Source: Pseudomonas sp. S31
Lineage (GTDB): Bacteria; Pseudomonadota; Gammaproteobacteria; Pseudomonadales; Pseudomonadaceae
DNA length: 64,000 nt
Reading direction: 5' to 3'
NCBI RefSeq assembly: GCF_016648105.1
Contig: NZ_JACVVE010000033.1
Coordinates: forward strand, 1-64,000
The translations under genes were made by a program, and so were the position numbers. The notes under the pieces were generated by a model. It made no database searches, was not told the origin of the DNA, and saw nothing but the letters and a program-made list of their open reading frames with translations. Positions 29,901-36,577 of this stretch are shown here, piece after piece; position 1 is the stretch's first letter, and each line of letters begins with the position of its first letter.

Positions 29901-31499
29901 GCGCCAGCAGCGCTCGCCGTTGTTGTGCACTTCGGGCTCGTATCCTTCGTCCCCCGAGGGATGGCGCAGGCGCCAGGCTGCCTGCGGATCTGGCTGGTAG
30001 ACTTCGTGGAAACGCCCATCGATGCGCAGAAAGCGGCGCTCGCCATCGGTGAACAGCCCATCCTCCTGCAACATCGGCCGTAGCGGGCTGACTGCATAAG
30101 GCTGCAGGTCGCGGTGCCACAACCGCGCCTGCGCGCCATCGTTGTCCACCGGTTCCAGGCCGTCGATGAAATCGCTATGGGCAAAGCCTCGCGCGACCAG
30201 GCCCACCGTGCCCACGCCCACCGCCGTCACCGCCACCACCTCGGCCACGCCCAGCAGGTGCTCGACCGCTTCGTGCCGATGGCCGCGAGCCCAATCGGCG
30301 ACACCGGCGTAGGTTTGCTGGGTGACATCGACCACCAGATCCGCCAGCAGCAACTCGCCGATCCCCGGCACGAACAGCCCGGCGACCCCCGCTGCGTCCA
30401 TCGCGATACCGGCCCAGCGCGCCATACGTGCCTTGGCCTCGCTGGCATCGGCATCCGCGTTGCTCACCAGCAACATCCGCGCATCGTCCTCGATCCGCTC
30501 GACATGGGCCTCGGCGAGGTGCTCGAACACATCCTTGTGCAGGGTCGCCCCCTCCAGCGCCAGGTCGGTTCGCTCATCCAGCAAGCGCTTGTTCAGGGTG
30601 GAGAGGAACGTCTCACGGTCGCTCAGGCGAACCTGCTCGGCGAAACGCTCGCGCTTGGCAGCGCTGTCCAGGTCGGTTTTCAACGCGGCCACCATTTGCG
30701 CCTCGTCGGCGAAATGGCGCAACGGCGTTTGTGCGGACCGGGGCAGATAGAGGACCACCCCCAGGTTCTGCCCGTCGTCGCCACGCAGTTGAATCAACAA
30801 GCCGTCGGCGATCACGCAGTGCAGCATTGTCAGCTGGCCCGCCAGGCCTTTGACCTGACCGGCCTCGGACATGGCCCGCAATGCCGCGTGCTGGCTGGCA
30901 CTCAAACGGCCTTGCAGCACCGCCAACTGGAGGGCCAGGGCGAACGCGCTGCGTTTGGATTCGATGAGCAACCGGCGGACCTGAGGGCTGGCCTGCTGTT
31001 TCAGCAGTTCCTGATAGCGCTTGCCGATGTCCAGCGCCCGGCAGCGCGTGACGAACTCACTCGGTTCGCCTGAGAGCACCGTATCGCTGCCGCTCCTGAC
31101 CAGGCCAGTGCCCTCGTAGAAGGTGGCACCAGCAGGGAAATTCTGCATCAGCCGCAGCAAGGCGGGCGTGCGCAGCGGCAGGATTTCGTCGGTCGGCAAC
31201 CCGCCACCTGGCGCAACGGTGAATCGCCGGCGGATTTCCAACCATTCGAACCCGGCCAGGTCAAGCTGGGCGGATAACGTTTCGAGCAAGGGCGCATAGG
31301 CCGCCTGGGCGAACTGCTGGGGTGTCGGCAATGGCGACAGCGCGCTGTTCAACGCCTGCTCCGTGGCCCGATGGGTGGCGAAGCAGTCGCGCAGCTTGTT
31401 GATCTGCCCGACCGAGGCCTGCCGCAGCCAGGTAGGCAGCCGGGCCGCGACGAAGGCGTCAACGTGATTGTCGAGGGTGGTGGTACGTGCTTGGGTCAT
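26952..31499 (-). CDS. Giant toxin-like protein with LRR and NEL-type E3 ubiquitin ligase domain
   Basis: 1515 residues from ATG 31499 (AAGGAC 8 bases upstream). Order: an N-terminal DUF6543-like region; a hydrophobic stretch at about 355-445 (AGLFVPGIGELLLADLVV, VAEVVAVTAVGVGTVGLV) that could enter membranes; leucine-rich repeats at about 1005-1175 (LRTLTLTNNRLTNIPAGV, RHLSLMANRI, LHSLNLSHNPL, FVDLSDNQISDLP); and a C-terminal domain with GPRGCVDSVAERF, where Cys1279 in C-V-D matches the CxD catalytic motif of NEL ligases (IpaH, SspH, SlrP). Such ligases work on eukaryotic ubiquitin, which Pseudomonas lacks, so the target should be a host or predator cell. No signal peptide; delivery route unknown. 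It lies 91 bp after a same-strand AraC regulator gene. Confidence 0.85.
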   Translation of the reverse strand: MTQARTTTLDNHVDAFVAARLPTWLRQASVGQINKLRDCFATHRATEQALNSALSPLPTPQQFAQAAYAPLLETLSAQLDLAGFEWLEIRRRFTVAPGGGLPTDEILPLRTPALLRLMQNFPAGATFYEGTGLVRSGSDTVLSGEPSEFVTRCRALDIGKRYQELLKQQASPQVRRLLIESKRSAFALALQLAVLQGRLSASQHAALRAMSEAGQVKGLAGQLTMLHCVIADGLLIQLRGDDGQNLGVVLYLPRSAQTPLRHFADEAQMVAALKTDLDSAAKRERFAEQVRLSDRETFLSTLNKRLLDERTDLALEGATLHKDVFEHLAEAHVERIEDDARMLLVSNADADASEAKARMARWAGIAMDAAGVAGLFVPGIGELLLADLVVDVTQQTYAGVADWARGHRHEAVEHLLGVAEVVAVTAVGVGTVGLVARGFAHSDFIDGLEPVDNDGAQARLWHRDLQPYAVSPLRPMLQEDGLFTDGERRFLRIDGRFHEVYQPDPQAAWRLRHPSGDEGYEPEVHNNGERCWRVRLERPLDWDDRAYMLDRLWPSDPPLSPTRAGQVLQAAGMDEEELRGILVENRPVPFNLRDALRRFQADARITRLLEGLRQSPPSFDDPAILQWCRARPGMQTLDEAQVASQLLADPASWRGELFAHLSDVPLPDDPLLAVINRDFPGLPAAYTVQATQGLSPSLRQVALAEKKLPLELAQKARSLLALARVNRAVEGLFLEDCYTSGTGELALALLRRWASWPDRLNLELREGSASGRLLSVLDPQGAAEARTVLVERQGRFRLYDHRGLEREEEIDSPGGLFEALLAMLTADQRQALGMAGDDASRQLRARLIDLLPARHSGVLNLLGWREGAPWFNPGVRLSDGRVGYPLGGRATRQRGARGTLRDRVRALYPGFDNAQVMVFIQRLLREGDVFENLLRQERNYARLDSALSRWQAAIRDGAVRAQRTQLADLLRAAWRLEGEVMLGSDGATGGLRLNLSGWRVTQLPALPEEVDLSHVEELVMAGLDLEQVPANFLHCFHGLRTLTLTNNRLTNIPAGVTQLGELRHLSLMANRIRMTPSNREVLASLSRLHSLNLSHNPLRTLDLRLEMPSQLRSLRLAFCGLTRTPYGLEQCEHLDFVDLSDNQISDLPTSLMSQPWAFRARINLARNALSARTREDFYSVDRHGVTVRPAQPMQDTMESWLRGEPTTAAQARSQLWDRLHGQEGSTGLFELLQALREGSDFLRAAPYVRDQVWSLLETLDGDQVLRQQIFASAAGPRGCVDSVAERFSRLQIEVLVFQAGQRSTQAEAGSELLDLGKRLFRLERVDAYALRVVKDREQAGQQVDELEVVLGYRIRLADALNLPCQPRSMVFTRLADITAQDERDALEVVRAEATREALVHSVSKQSFWLAYLRAQHTQVFAGVEDAFGERGTKLDERAERDASRAEQIERAFPTAEPAERKALLAEQEALMNSERYTQAWEDLRAERDAGEHELALQLTREALEEAEGGQTAHRD

Positions 31500-31590
31500 G
31501 GAAATGTCCTTGAACTGACAAACCACGACTCTGATCCCTCATCGGCGCAGGCAGCAGAGGGAAATATTCCGACACCAGCGTCGGCGCCTG

Positions 31591-32613
31591 CTAGCCGCGC
31601 CCCTCGCCTTGCAGCATCAAGTTACGGTAATGCCCGGGATTGCAGCCGAACCATTTACGGAACGCCTTGTAGAACGAACTGCTGTCGGCGAACCCCAGGC
31701 GCTCGGCGACTTCGACCAACCCCAGCTCGGGCTCGGCCAGCCAGGCGATCGCCAGCTCACGCCGGACGCTGTCCTTGAGCCCCTGGTAAGTCTGGCCCTG
31801 CTCGCCCAGGCGGCGGCGCAGGGTCGAGGCGGACATGCACAGGTCGCTGGCCAGCCGTTCGGCATCTGGCCAGCGAGCTGCATCCAGACTCAACAGCTTG
31901 TGTCGGATCCTTCGCGCCAAACTATCGGGATCGCGGAACTTGACCAGGATATTGCCCGGCGCCTCGGCCAGGAACCGCTCCAGGTCCTGCGCGCTGCGGC
32001 GGATCGGCAGGTCCAGGCAATCGCCGGTGATGATCATGCGCGTGCGCGGCCTGTCGAACTGCAGGTTTTCCGAGAACATCACCCGGTAGTCATCGCAGAA
32101 AGGCGGCTCGGCGCAGCGCAGTTCGATGGCCAGGATCGGAATGCGCCGCCCCGCCAGCCAGCAGGCCACGCCATGCACGATCATCCAGAAGGTGAAATAG
32201 GTGAAGGCCCGGCGCGGCGCGTCACGCGGCTCGTTGATGACGATCTCGGCCAGACTCTGCTGGCGCACCAGCGTCGGTTGCAGGTCTTCGAGCATCAGCG
32301 AGAGGAATGCCAGGGCGTTTTCCATGGCCGCGGCGAGGCTGGGCTGGGCCATGCTCGAACGGCTCAGGAAGGCCAGGCTGCCACTGGGCAGGCCGCGCGG
32401 GTCCATGGCGAAGAACTCATCGTTGCAACGCCGTGCCAGCAGGCGCCAGAGCCGCGCGTAGGCCTCGGCGCTCACCCGCGCCCCTGGGCGCTGCAACGCT
32501 TGCAGGTCGATGCCGGCCTGGGACAGCAGGGCGGCATCGGGCTCACCGGCCGGGCAAGTCTGCAACAGGGCCTCGCGCACCAATTGCATGGAGATGGTGT
32601 CCTTTTCGCTCAT
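31591..32613 (-). CDS. AraC family transcriptional regulator
   Basis: 340 residues: an N-terminal arabinose-binding-type ligand domain (PF12625-like, about 20-210) and a C-terminal AraC helix-turn-helix (MSASTLRRRLGEQGQTY, then VAERLGFADSSSFYKAFRKW). Its ATG overlaps the stop of the upstream LysR gene by four bases (ATGA), so the two regulators are translated together. The next gene on the same strand is the NEL-ligase protein, 91 bp away, a candidate target or co-transcribed gene. Confidence 0.92.
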   Translation of the reverse strand: MSEKDTISMQLVREALLQTCPAGEPDAALLSQAGIDLQALQRPGARVSAEAYARLWRLLARRCNDEFFAMDPRGLPSGSLAFLSRSSMAQPSLAAAMENALAFLSLMLEDLQPTLVRQQSLAEIVINEPRDAPRRAFTYFTFWMIVHGVACWLAGRRIPILAIELRCAEPPFCDDYRVMFSENLQFDRPRTRMIITGDCLDLPIRRSAQDLERFLAEAPGNILVKFRDPDSLARRIRHKLLSLDAARWPDAERLASDLCMSASTLRRRLGEQGQTYQGLKDSVRRELAIAWLAEPELGLVEVAERLGFADSSSFYKAFRKWFGCNPGHYRNLMLQGEGRG

Positions 32614-33473
32614 GGCTCGCCCGCCAGTTGCAGGAACGCCTGGATCAGCCGCAGCTCGCGCCGGCGCTCCAGGCAGCCGATCATGTGCTGGTTGACCAAT
32701 CCCGCGCCGCCCAGGGGGCGGGCCACCACCCGTGGGTCGTGGGCCACCTCGGTGGACGAGACCACGCCCACGCCCAGTTGCGCGGCCACCGCCTCGGTGA
32801 CCGCTTCGCGGCTGTCCAGCTCCAGCAGCACCCGCGGCTGCACCCCGGCAGCGGCGCAGGCGCGGTCGAAGGTACGCCGGGTGGTCGAACTGGGCTCGCG
32901 CAGCACCATGATCTGCTCGTGCAGGCTGGCCAGAGGCAAATCGTCAGCGGCGTCGGCCCAGGCGTGCCCGGCCGGCAGCAAGGCGCACAGGTGCGACTCG
33001 CAGAGTTTCTGCAGATGCAGCCCCTGGCGCGGCTCGATCTCGGTCAGCACGGCCACATCGGCGTGCTCGGACAACAGCGCCGCCAGGGTCTCCTGGGCGT
33101 TGCCCAGGCGCAGGTTGACGGTGATGCCCGGGTAGCGCTCGCGCAAGCGCGCGAGCATCGGCATGACCCGATGCGGACCATCGGCGGCCACCTCCAGCCG
33201 GCCAGTGAGCAACTGCCGGTTGGCCTCGAGCATCACCTGGGCTTCCTCGGCCAGGCCGAACATGGCCCGGGTGATCGCCGCCAGGCGCGTGCCCTCCTCG
33301 GTCAGCTCGACCCGCCGCGCGGTGCGCCGCAGCAAGGTGATCTGGTAGTGCTCCTCCAGAGCCTTGACGTGCCCGGTGACAGCCGGCTGGCTGATGAACA
33401 GCCGCGCTGCCGCGCGGGTGAAGCTGCCTTCGCGGGCGACGGCATCGAAGGCACGAAGCTGGAACAAATTCAT
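32610..33473 (-). CDS. LysR family regulator of 2-aminoethylphosphonate genes
   Basis: 287 residues: winged helix-turn-helix (FDAVAREGSFTRAAARLFIS) and periplasmic-binding-like co-inducer domain from about residue 90. It is divergent from phnW with 112 bp between the start codons, the arrangement of the LysR activator of phnWX in pseudomonads. A TTATG-N5-CATAA dyad lies in that gap. Its stop is coupled to the start of the AraC gene. Confidence 0.92.
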   Translation of the reverse strand: MNLFQLRAFDAVAREGSFTRAAARLFISQPAVTGHVKALEEHYQITLLRRTARRVELTEEGTRLAAITRAMFGLAEEAQVMLEANRQLLTGRLEVAADGPHRVMPMLARLRERYPGITVNLRLGNAQETLAALLSEHADVAVLTEIEPRQGLHLQKLCESHLCALLPAGHAWADAADDLPLASLHEQIMVLREPSSTTRRTFDRACAAAGVQPRVLLELDSREAVTEAVAAQLGVGVVSSTEVAHDPRVVARPLGGAGLVNQHMIGCLERRRELRLIQAFLQLAGEP

Positions 33474-33488
33474 AGTTATCGGCCTGAC

Positions 33489-33503
33489 TTATGACTGGCA
33501 TAA
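33489..33503. promoter_or_regulatory. Predicted LysR box between lysR and phnW
   Basis: Perfect dyad TTATG-ACTGG-CATAA, which contains the LysR T-N11-A pattern. It is 15 bp from the regulator start and about 83 bp from phnW, placing it for activation of phnW and autoregulation. Confidence 0.6.
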
Positions 33504-33585
33504 CGACAAACAATTTGATTGATAACCCGGGGAATTGCAACCTGAGCGCCATAGATTCAGCCCACCGCTCGCGAGGAACCACGGA

Positions 33586-34692
33586 ATGAGCAACGCCCCG
33601 ATTCTGCTGACCCCCGGCCCACTGACCACGTCCATCCGCACCCGCCAGGCCATGCTGGTGGACTGGGGTTCCTGGGACCGCGACTTCAACCAACTGACCG
33701 CCAGCGTCTGCGAGCAACTGCTGGCGATCCTGGACGCCAGCGCCAGTCACCACTGCGTGCCCCTGCAAGGCAGCGGCACCTTCGCCGTGGAGGCCGCGAT
33801 CGGCACCCTGGTGCCGCGCGACGGCAAGGTGCTGGTGCTGATCAACGGCGCCTACGGCCAGCGTCTGGCGAAGATCTGCAAGGTCCTCGGCCGCGCCTAC
33901 AGCACCTTCGAGACCGCCGAGGACCAGCCGACCACCGCCGAAGACGTCGACCGCCTGCTGGCCGCCGACCCGGCCGTGACCCACGTGGCGCTGATCCACT
34001 GCGAAACCAGCACCGGCATCCTCAACCCGTTGCCGGAGATCGCCCAGGTGGTCAAGCGCCACGGCAAACGCCTGCTCATCGACGCCATGAGTTCGTTCGG
34101 CGCGCTGCCGATCGATGCCCGTCAGGTACCGTTCGAGGCGCTGATCGCCGCCTCCGGCAAGTGCCTCGAAGGCGTACCGGGCATGGGCTTCGTGTTCGCC
34201 GAGAAAAACGCCCTGGCGGCTGCCGAGGGCAACGCCCACTCGCTGGCCATGGACCTGCACGACCAGCACGCCTACATGGCCAAGACCGGCCAGTGGCGCT
34301 TCACGCCGCCGACCCATGTGGTCGCCGCCCTGCACGAGGCGCTGGCGCAATACAACGAGGAAGGTGGCCTCGCCGCCCGCCACCAACGCTACGCCGATAA
34401 CTGCAAGACCCTGCTCGACGGCATGGCCGCCATCGGCCTGCGCAGTTTCCTGCCGACCGAGATCCAGGCGCCGATCATCGTCACCTTCCACGCGCCGAAC
34501 GACGCCCGTTACCAGTTCAAGGACTTCTACGAGCGGGTCAAGGCCAAGGGCTTCATCCTCTACCCGGGCAAGCTGACCCAGGTCGAGACCTTCCGCGTCG
34601 GTTGCATCGGCGTGGTCGGTGCCGCAGGCATGCAGGCCGCCGTCGACGCCGTGGCCGAGGTGCTGCGGGAAATGGAAGTGCTGGACATCTGA
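33586..34692 (+). CDS. phnW: 2-aminoethylphosphonate:pyruvate transaminase
   Basis: 368 residues, the normal length. A class V PLP aminotransferase; the cofactor Lys is Lys192 in AASGKCLEGVPG and Asp166 (LLIDAMSSFG) contacts the pyridine nitrogen. It converts 2-aminoethylphosphonate and pyruvate to phosphonoacetaldehyde and alanine. The ATG at 33586 follows GAGG at 33573. phnX follows by 34 bp. Confidence 0.96.
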   Translation: MSNAPILLTPGPLTTSIRTRQAMLVDWGSWDRDFNQLTASVCEQLLAILDASASHHCVPLQGSGTFAVEAAIGTLVPRDGKVLVLINGAYGQRLAKICKVLGRAYSTFETAEDQPTTAEDVDRLLAADPAVTHVALIHCETSTGILNPLPEIAQVVKRHGKRLLIDAMSSFGALPIDARQVPFEALIAASGKCLEGVPGMGFVFAEKNALAAAEGNAHSLAMDLHDQHAYMAKTGQWRFTPPTHVVAALHEALAQYNEEGGLAARHQRYADNCKTLLDGMAAIGLRSFLPTEIQAPIIVTFHAPNDARYQFKDFYERVKAKGFILYPGKLTQVETFRVGCIGVVGAAGMQAAVDAVAEVLREMEVLDI

Positions 34693-34726
34693 CCCTTTCG
34701 CCACCCAATTTCAGGAACACGCGCAC

Positions 34727-35554
34727 ATGAACTACAGCAACCCCACCCAGCTGCAAGCCGCCATCCTCGACTGGGCCGGCACCGTGGTCGACTTCGGCTC
34801 GTTCGCCCCGACCCAGATCTTCGTCGAGGCCTTCGCCGAATTCGATGTGCAGGTGTCCATCGAGGAAGCCCGTGGCCCCATGGGCATGGGCAAGTGGGAC
34901 CATATCCGCACCTTGTGCGACGTGCCGGAGATCGCCGAGCGCTACCGCAAGGTGTTCGGCCGCACGCCCACCGACGATGACGTGACCGCCATCTACAACC
35001 GCTTCATGCCGCTGCAGATCGAGAAGATCGCCGTGCATTCGGCGCTGATCCCCGGCGCCTTGGACACCCTCACCGGCCTGCGCCAGGACGGCCTGAAGAT
35101 CGGCTCGTGCTCGGGCTACCCGAAGGTGGTGATGGACAAGGTGGTGGAACTGGCCGCGCAGAATGGCTACGTCGCCGACCACGTGGTGGCCACCGACGAG
35201 ACCCCGAATGGCCGCCCATGGCCGGCCCAGGCCCTGGCCAACGTGATCGCCCTGGGCATTGACGACGTGGCGGCCTGCGTCAAGGTCGACGACACCGTGC
35301 CGGGCATTCTCGAAGGTCGCCGCGCGGGAATGTGGACCGTGGCGCTGGTGTGCTCGGGCAATGCCTTGGGGTTGACCTGGGAAGGCTATCAGGCACTGGA
35401 CGCGGAGCAGCTGCAGAGCGAACGCAAGCGGATTCACGCACTGTTCGCGGGGTCGCGCCCGCATTACCTGATCGACACCATCAACGAGCTGCCCGAGGTG
35501 GTGGCTGACATCAACCGCCGGTTGGCGCGGGGCGAGATGCCACAAGCGTTCTGA
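34727..35554 (+). CDS. phnX: Phosphonoacetaldehyde hydrolase
   Basis: 275 residues, HAD superfamily. Nucleophile Asp15 in AILDWAGTVVDFGS and Schiff-base Lys56 in PMGMGKWDHI are both present. It cleaves the C-P bond of phosphonoacetaldehyde to acetaldehyde and phosphate, completing phosphonate use begun by PhnW. AGGA lies about 10 bases before the start. A REP element follows the gene. Confidence 0.96.
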   Translation: MNYSNPTQLQAAILDWAGTVVDFGSFAPTQIFVEAFAEFDVQVSIEEARGPMGMGKWDHIRTLCDVPEIAERYRKVFGRTPTDDDVTAIYNRFMPLQIEKIAVHSALIPGALDTLTGLRQDGLKIGSCSGYPKVVMDKVVELAAQNGYVADHVVATDETPNGRPWPAQALANVIALGIDDVAACVKVDDTVPGILEGRRAGMWTVALVCSGNALGLTWEGYQALDAEQLQSERKRIHALFAGSRPHYLIDTINELPEVVADINRRLARGEMPQAF

Positions 35555-35589
35555 CAGACCCAGCGCATTCGCAGGTTCCACACCGCCCC

Positions 35590-35614
35590 TGTAGGAGCGG
35601 GTTCACCCGCGAAT
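35590..35614. repeat. P. putida-type REP element
   Basis: TGTAGGAGCGGGTTCACCCGCGAA with stem GCGGGT/ACCCGC (35597-35610), single copy between the convergent phnX and flavin reductase genes. One base differs from the consensus in the loop (TTCA instead of TTTA). Confidence 0.85.
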
Positions 35615-35640
35615 GCGCAGGCCCAGGCAATACTGAACGA

Positions 35641-36201
35641 TCAGACCGCCCGATTCAGCTTCACCCAGGACGCGAACTTGTCGATGAAGGCCTGCAGGAA
35701 CGGCCGGGTCTTGTCACTCAACTTGCCAGCCTCGTCGAACAGGCTCGCCGCCCCACCGATGTAGGCCTCGGGCATCTGCATGCAGGGCATGTCGAGGAAC
35801 ACCAACGACTGGCGCACCGCATGGTTGGCGCCGAAGCCTCCGATGGCCCCGGGCGACACACTCGCCACTGCCGTCGGCTTGCCGCTCCAGGCGCTCTGCC
35901 CGTAGGGACGCGAGCCCACATCGATGGCGTTCTTCAGGCCACCCGGCACCGAGCGGTTGTACTCCGGCGTGACGAACAGCACCGCATCGCTGCGGCGGAT
36001 CTCATCGCGAAAGCGCGTCCAGGCCTCGGGCGCACCGCTGGCCTCGACATCTTCGTTATACAGCGGCAGATCGCCGATCTCGACGATCTTCAGCGCCAGG
36101 CTCGACGGCGCCAACTCTGAAAGGGCACGGGCCACCTTGCGATTGTAGGAATCCTTGCGCAAGCTGCCGACGACTACCGCTACCGAATACACCTGGGTCA
36201 T
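35641..36201 (-). CDS. chrR: NAD(P)H-dependent FMN reductase, ChrR-like
   Basis: 186 residues, flavodoxin-like quinone reductase. FMN phosphate loop GSLRKDSYNRK (about 13-23) and flavin segment PEYNRSVPGGLKNAIDVGSRP are conserved; the sequence is very close to what I remember of P. putida ChrR, an FMN enzyme that reduces quinones and chromate. It protects from redox stress. The ATG at 36201 gives MTQVYSVAVVVGS; four upstream codons to another ATG are probably not translated. Confidence 0.88.
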   Translation of the reverse strand: MTQVYSVAVVVGSLRKDSYNRKVARALSELAPSSLALKIVEIGDLPLYNEDVEASGAPEAWTRFRDEIRRSDAVLFVTPEYNRSVPGGLKNAIDVGSRPYGQSAWSGKPTAVASVSPGAIGGFGANHAVRQSLVFLDMPCMQMPEAYIGGAASLFDEAGKLSDKTRPFLQAFIDKFASWVKLNRAV

Positions 36202-36358
36202 GGCGATTTCCAACCTTTGCTGGCTTAAGAGACGTTGTAGTTATAGATGACCACTGCTCGGCGACTTGGTTTTTTTTCCTGCAACGGAAAACTTCCAGGT
36301 ATGTTGTATGGTCTATCCCTGCAGACATTTCCTACGTAATTCAGAGGTTTTCACCTAA

Positions 36359-36577
36359 ATGGCAGCAGTAATGGTCGGCCAATTCCACGCCCGTGACGCC
36401 GAAGGCCGCATCTATCCCGTGCACGAGTTCCAGGAGTCCACCCTCCAGGCCGACGGCAGCACCCTGGGCGCACCGATCACCACCTACCGCCTGGCCATCG
36501 GCGACCGCGTCACTCACCTGGGTGAAGACCGCTTCGAGCTGGCCCAGAGCGGCGTCGAGATCATTCGCATTCCTTGA
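36359..36577 (+). CDS. Small conserved hypothetical protein
   Basis: 72 residues, MAAVMVGQFHARDAEGRIY with predicted beta strands (TTYRLAIGDRVTHLGEDRFEL). No family recognised. It is divergent from the flavin reductase and its last 17 bases overlap the 3' end of the convergent lysine decarboxylase gene. Regular codon use and position suggest it is real. Confidence 0.7.
   Translation: MAAVMVGQFHARDAEGRIYPVHEFQESTLQADGSTLGAPITTYRLAIGDRVTHLGEDRFELAQSGVEIIRIP

Noticed and set aside
32944..34704. 586-codon open frame antisense to lysR and phnW
   Set aside because: It runs opposite to phnW and lies out of frame with lysR, and has no family resemblance. Long antisense frames are common at this GC content.
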